A stretch of 20,222 nt of DNA. Origin: Perkinsus chesapeaki (lineage: Eukaryota; Perkinsozoa; Perkinsida; Perkinsidae). Below the pieces are notes generated by a model, which ran no database searches, had not been told where the DNA came from, and saw nothing but the letters and a program-made list of their open reading frames with translations. The stretch spans positions 1 through 20,222 of the forward strand of contig JAAPAO010000621.1 in assembly GCA_013115145.1 (NCBI GenBank), written 5' to 3'. Positions 16,845 through 20,222 of this stretch are shown here, piece after piece; the stretch's first letter is position 1; each line of letters starts with the position of its first letter. Both the position numbers and the translations under genes were made by a program.

Positions 16845-18162
16845 CGGCGTAGGAGTCGATGTCGTCCTCTTTTGCTGTCAACTGCCGGCCATCTTTTGGA
16901 CGGGTCCGTCCAATCAGGCGCGAAGTATCTTCAGCCGAGGGGGTTGATGATGTATGTTGTTGGGTGTCAGCTGTGCTGTTATCCTGTGGAGATACACGAG
17001 ATGTTGTTATTGGTTGTCTTGGCTCGTCGATAAGGTTGTCGTACTTGCCAGCTAAACCCTCGCTCCAAAGGAAGTAATTGCAGAGCCTTTCTTCAGGAGT
17101 GCAACCGAACTCTCCGCATAGTGAGAGCTTATTGCGAATAGTGGCGTCGTCGTGATCGTCGGCCACAGGTTCGTTGACATTCACCAGTTTGTAACCGAGG
17201 TCTTGTAGTAGTTGTTGACCAACCAAAATAGATAGATTACCGGGGAGCGCCAAGTCACCGTCTATTACGTAGAACAGTGCTGTAACCGCGGGGCCTTTTT
17301 GACTTCTGACTTTGACACAAACACTTTTTGTCAGCTGTACTTTGCCCCCTAAACAATTAATAATGACAGAGGAGGGCGTGTCTGTGAAACTTGATGTCAG
17401 TGAGTCCGAGATGAGGTTGACTGTGGATCCAGTATCGAAAAGGGCGCTTTTAGCTTGGAATACACCAGTGTCGTCGCAGACTTCTATGTCGCCCATGGCT
17501 ATACATTTACCATCTATTGACATAGTGTAGTTATTTTCCAGACCATTTTGCTCCTTGCCCTTCGTGTTGGCTGGTATTTGGGAATCTTTCCTGTTGTTAG
17601 TAGAGCTTGTGGTAGATGTCGTCGTGTGTATCAGCTTGTTTAGTTTTGGACAGTCTCGCTTGTAATGGCCTTTCTCTTTGCAGAAGCGGCAGACCAGCTC
17701 TTCTCGAGGAGTAGCTTGGTTGGTTGTTGTGGATGTTGATGTGGTAGTCGACGATGTAGAAGGTTTTTGAGGAGAAGAAGACTTGTTGATTTCGGACTTA
17801 TTATTACCATGTGAGAATTTGCAGTTGTCACCGTTCCTGCAATGACCCTGGCGGGCATAGTAGTGGCATAGAGTTGTGGATTTCTTGGAAACTGTGGAAG
17901 TAGTCGTCGAAGTTGAGGTTGTTGTGCTGACTTTTGGTGGTAGTGGCTTTCCTAGGAGTTGATCTAGGGTTACAGGGTGATGGGGTAGGCTCCATTCCTC
18001 CAAGATGTTGTCGAACTCCTTCAGGTTAGCGGTTCTTTTCAGGGAAGGGAACAAACTCGACCTGAGAGATAGGTCTTTTGCAAAGGTGGGAAACTTCTGC
18101 AAGGACGCCATGAGTTTATCCCGGCGTATATACCAGGTTAGGGATCCTGCTTGGTTGCTCTG
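16684..18162 (-). CDS. gag-pro: Gag C-terminal part with CCCH and CCHC zinc fingers, plus aspartic protease
   Basis: The frame is that of the upstream gag frame, with one TGA between them. An ATG lies at 18111, but codons are open from 18162 (QSNQAGSLTWYIRR). Helical gag-like sequence (FDNILEEWSLPHHPVTLDQLLG) is followed by Ser/Thr-rich linkers around a CCCH finger (CHYYARQGHCRNGDNCKFSH) and a CCHC knuckle (CRFCKEKGHYKRDC, near 17650-17691). The protease has SALFDTGSTVNLISD (DTG at about 17428-17436). A CCCH finger next to a retroviral knuckle is uncommon. The frame continues to 16684, but beyond about 16850 it looks like a shadow of pol, which lies one base further on. A +1 frameshift near 16845-16870 would join protease to RT. 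Confidence 0.85.
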   Translation of the reverse strand, partial: QSNQAGSLTWYIRRDKLMASLQKFPTFAKDLSLRSSLFPSLKRTANLKEFDNILEEWSLPHHPVTLDQLLGKPLPPKVSTTTSTSTTTSTVSKKSTTLCHYYARQGHCRNGDNCKFSHGNNKSEINKSSSPQKPSTSSTTTSTSTTTNQATPREELVCRFCKEKGHYKRDCPKLNKLIHTTTSTTSSTNNRKDSQIPANTKGKEQNGLENNYTMSIDGKCIAMGDIEVCDDTGVFQAKSALFDTGSTVNLISDSLTSSFTDTPSSVIINCLGGKVQLTKSVCVKVRSQKGPAVTALFYVIDGDLALPGNLSILVGQQLLQDLGYKLVNVNEPVADDHDDATIRNKLSLCGEFGCTPEERLCNYFLWSEGLAGKYDNLIDEPRQPITTSRVSPQDNSTADTQQHTSSTPSAEDTSRLIGRTRPKDGRQLTAKEDDIDSYADDNDSTKHFLQYSTCSEGTQKVHKSRRRPRHHGTERLHISHTTPCRLAKNSSR

Positions 18163-19032
18163 TCACTCGGCGAACAGTCTTCTTTCTGCTGCGCAGAATA
18201 AGGACCAGGATTCGAAACGATGAGTCTCGAGATTGACCCAGCGTGATAGATATGTGGAGGCATCAGATGGTAAGAACTCTGCTTCAAGTGCATTGAGTAG
18301 AAGCTCAAAGACGTCTCCGCAATCTCGGAGCCATTCCTTTAGGCTAATCGTCATGGCGGCTTTTTTGGCCTCAGTGCAGTCCTCGAGGGAAATGTCGATC
18401 TTCGTCCATGCTGTTAACAACTCCTTATTGGCCAGGCATGTCTCGAATGCATGTAGCGCCTGGTTGTGGGGGAGGGCGGCAACCAAGATAGCTATCCTCA
18501 GTGGATATGATAGTTTTGCGAGTGACATTTTGTGTAGAAGTCTAGTGAAGTATGCTTCAGACCACTGTTCTCCAGAGAAACCCCATTCCTTAAGCCATGT
18601 TTTGACGTCCAAGGCCAGCGTCTTGCCCCTAGTGGATGTCAGGGTTAGCCCGGCTACGTTATTATATAGGCCAAACGTTCCCAAACCAAGTAAGATGAGA
18701 CAAGCCGTGGTCGGTTGCCTAAGCTTTCTGAGCTCTGCTTCAGAGAGGGCTGAGCTCCGTTGTTGAACATCATAGTCACAGGTAGCGGTGTTGACCACTT
18801 GATTGAGAAAACGGTAGGATGATGCACCATTTGGTGGCCCTTCCTTAGCTGTCTCATACTCATACTCAGACGAGGATACATCGGCGGTGATAGCATAACT
18901 CTTGTGCATAATACAACACTCTTGTAATTGATGGATTAAGAATAGATGATAGTGATAGTAGTATTGAGTTGTTAATGGAGCTATGTACGTGCTCACATAT
19001 TGAGGGATAGGTAAGAGTTGATAAGATAGCAA
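18163..19032 (-). CDS. gag: Gag N-terminal part, opening inside the 5' LTR
   Basis: The frame opens with an ATG at 19032, 24 bases inside the LTR. It reads through the rest of the LTR and the PBS (KEGPPNGASSYRF) and on to LFAE, then stops at TGA (18165-18163). The downstream part looks like a structural gag domain: TLALDVKTWLKEWGFSGEQW, PLRIAILVAALPHNQALHAF, KEWLRDCGDVFELLLNALEAEF. After the LTR the next Met is only at about residue 165 (HKMSLAK), so translation of a useful gag must start in the LTR or at a non-AUG codon. The stop is the only one separating it from the next 490 codons in the same frame. Confidence 0.75.
   Translation of the reverse strand: MLSYQLLPIPQYVSTYIAPLTTQYYYHYHLFLIHQLQECCIMHKSYAITADVSSSEYEYETAKEGPPNGASSYRFLNQVVNTATCDYDVQQRSSALSEAELRKLRQPTTACLILLGLGTFGLYNNVAGLTLTSTRGKTLALDVKTWLKEWGFSGEQWSEAYFTRLLHKMSLAKLSYPLRIAILVAALPHNQALHAFETCLANKELLTAWTKIDISLEDCTEAKKAAMTISLKEWLRDCGDVFELLLNALEAEFLPSDASTYLSRWVNLETHRFESWSLFCAAERRLFAE
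18812..18829 (-). promoter_or_regulatory. Primer-binding site of the minus-strand element
   Basis: On the element strand TGGTGCATCATCCTACCG directly abuts the 5' LTR end (CCACCAAA). It should match the 3' end of a host tRNA ending GATGCACCA. I cannot name the tRNA. Confidence 0.8.
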
Positions 19033-19056
19033 GAGGCTACTCGTCGGGCGAGTACA
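18830..19056 (-). repeat. 5' LTR of the minus-strand element
   Basis: The partner of 13073-13299, with no difference seen over 227 bp. It should hold the promoter, but no clear TATA box is visible on the element strand. Confidence 0.95.
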
Positions 19057-19060
19057 CTAG
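19057..19060. repeat. Target-site duplication CTAG (right copy)
   Basis: CTAG directly abuts the TG end of the 5' LTR and matches 13069-13072. Confidence 0.75.
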
Positions 19061-19261
19061 ACCGAAATAAAGCGCATGGAGTCGTCACTAAAGGGTGGAG
19101 GCCCCTCAATGAACCGCGCAACGGCTAAATCGATCAGGCTAAGGGAAATGTAAGAGCGCAAGATGCTCCACTAGATCCCACAGGTAACAGTATAGATAAT
19201 ATATCTACGTACGGAGGCTACTTACTAACGTTCTAACTACATACTAGTACCGCTTTACACG

Positions 19262-19834
19262 TCACTGCTGTAGTAGGAAGTCTCCTACATAAAATAGAAG
19301 GTCTCGTAGCTCTTTTCCACGTGCTCTAGTCATTGAGCGCATAGAAGGCCTTACGTAGATTAGGTTACCAATTTCAACATCAAGGGTGGCCTTGTCGATG
19401 TTGTCAGTGATCTTCGTAAGCACTCCTTCTTGAATGACGTCCATGGGTTGCAGGTTGACCTTGTTCTCATCCGTATGGCTCCCAACGACTCGTGCTACTC
19501 CAGTGTAACCTTCGTCAATAACCATCACTATAGAGTCGTTCATAGGACCAGTAGTAATAAATTAACCAAACGTATGTCGAGTTGAAGTTCCAATAATATC
19601 ACGTAGCTCATCACGACGTGTAGATAGGGGTTTTGGAAGGGAAGTACAGGTTCTCCTCCGTGTGGGGCGGCTTGAGGGGACATTAGTAATATCCTTCTTG
19701 GGGATGGTGTCGTTATTAGTGTCATCTTCCTCAGCAGCTCGTTCATTGGGAGTAGAATACACATCGATGCTTGAATTTACTGCGCGATGCGGTGATCTGG
19801 AATCATAGGCGAAAGCAAATTCCCAGTTGGCCAA
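19262..19834 (-). pseudogene. Remnant resembling the C-terminal end of another retroelement polyprotein
   Basis: Two stretches in one frame (19834-19562 and 19543-19262) are separated by a single TAA after STRHTFG. The first holds WEFAFAYDSRSPHRAVNSS, which is loosely like the integrase segment LxxFAYNSSxHSxT, and then a polar, Arg-rich linker. The second holds VMVIDEGYTGVARVVGS and VEIGNLIYVRPS, of small beta-barrel character similar to modules at integrase ends. No RT or LTR belonging to it was found. It lies in the older sequence that the complete element split. The family call is weak. Confidence 0.4.
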
Positions 19835-20074
19835 ATATCCTTAACCTAGTTCACTAGGCAAGCGCCCGCACAAGGGACTCAGCACGGGATATTCTTGCCG
19901 AAGGCAAGAATTTTCTTACGCATGGTTCGGCTGCTGGGCGAGCGAGATATGAAATTCCGTCATACTCCGCCGCGCAAAATGATGATGGAGACATAATGAT
20001 CGCTGAGTTTGATATTGTTGAATTTTGTTGTTAATGACAATGCGTAGAAGTAGGCAGGTATGATTATTAAATGA
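19835..20074. other. Right edge of the retroelement region, with hairpin
   Basis: ATTCTTGCC (19891-19899), GAA and GGCAAGAAT (19903-19911) form a perfect 9-bp stem with 3-nt loop, followed by TTT. A smaller palindrome, CCTAGTTCACTAGG, lies near 19845-19858. Composition returns to AT-rich host type near 19980. I see no gene. Confidence 0.5.
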
Positions 20075-20182
20075 GACTATTCTGAATTAGGTGGTACAAA
20101 ATGGTATACTACCAATGGTGGTTATAATGGGGATATATATAGAATAGAGAATTGTAGATGCATGACGTTTGTATATCTGTGA
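20075..20182 (+). other. Possible exon of an unknown host gene
   Basis: An open stretch of 35 codons reads GGTKWYTTNGGYNGDIYRI in its middle and ends CMTFVYL with TGA. Composition and residues look coding, and GT/AG dinucleotides upstream could mark a splice, but there is no start codon and no known family. The stop is TGA, unlike the TAA of the other host genes. It could equally be chance. Confidence 0.2.
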
Positions 20183-20222
20183 TACTTCGCTTCGCTCATG
20201 CGAGCGCGGTTTCATTTCCGTT

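Larger units (their letters stand above)
13073..19056 (-). mobile_element. Near-complete Ty3/Gypsy-type LTR retrotransposon
   Basis: The 5,984-bp element reads from 19056 down to 13073. It has two 227-bp LTRs that I read as identical, CTAG duplications, a PBS next to the 5' LTR and a G-rich PPT next to the 3' LTR. The coding order is gag, protease, reverse transcriptase, RNase H, integrase. Domain order and a GPY/F module after the integrase point to Ty3/Gypsy and away from Copia. Identical LTRs imply recent insertion. Even so, gag holds an in-frame TGA, pol lies in another frame, and the integrase has lost its third catalytic segment. It is inserted in older retroelement sequence, so this is a nested arrangement. 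Confidence 0.93.

Noticed and set aside
14715-18766. Plus-strand open frames across the minus-strand retroelement
   Set aside because: They are antisense shadows of gag and pol, with no recognisable motifs.

Overview
The window is eukaryotic. It joins two very different kinds of DNA. Positions 1-6900 (and again from about 19,980) are extremely AT-rich, and their genes are split by tiny GT-AG introns (28-62 nt where resolved). All host genes end in TAA, and the standard code fits. Positions of about 6,905-19,980 are of balanced composition and consist almost wholly of retrotransposon material. A nucleus-type SufB gene with an intron and a long hydrophobic/basic presequence suggests a protist with a complex, possibly non-photosynthetic plastid. 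A myzozoan alveolate such as a perkinsid relative is my best guess, but this is inference only.

Host region. A 20-bp tandem repeat fills 1-138. A minus-strand two-exon gene (179-824) encodes a NUS1/NgBR-like subunit of cis-prenyltransferase (dolichol synthesis). A six-exon plus-strand gene (1422-3070) encodes a SMYD-like MYND+SET methyltransferase. A four-exon gene (3337-3868) encodes an unrecognised 129-residue protein with a C-terminal membrane segment. A two-exon gene (4436-6689) encodes a SufB Fe-S scaffold precursor of 741 residues with about 240 extra N-terminal residues. Most of these exon structures were built by hand from splice signals and frame continuity; single long ORFs cover only parts of them.

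Retroelement region. First comes a non-coding leader or LTR-like stretch (about 6,905-8,900) with a 65-nt near-perfect hairpin. It is followed by decayed plus-strand coding sequence (about 9,078-9,658), a palindromic pair of 15-bp repeat arrays (9,909-10,255), and a plus-strand gag with three zinc knuckles and a retroviral-type protease (10,735-12,780). No RT is found for that element. At 13,073-19,056 a complete minus-strand Ty3/Gypsy-type LTR element is inserted. It has 227-bp LTRs that I read as identical, a CTAG target duplication, a PBS, a PPT, gag, PR, RT, RNase H, integrase with a GPY/F module, and an additional C-terminal domain. Its LTRs indicate recent insertion, yet gag holds an in-frame TGA and the integrase lacks its third catalytic segment. 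A further minus-strand pol-like remnant lies at 19,262-19,834, and AT-rich host DNA resumes near 19,980.

The host genes are functionally unrelated neighbours, as is normal in a eukaryote. The retroelement genes work together as a replication cassette.
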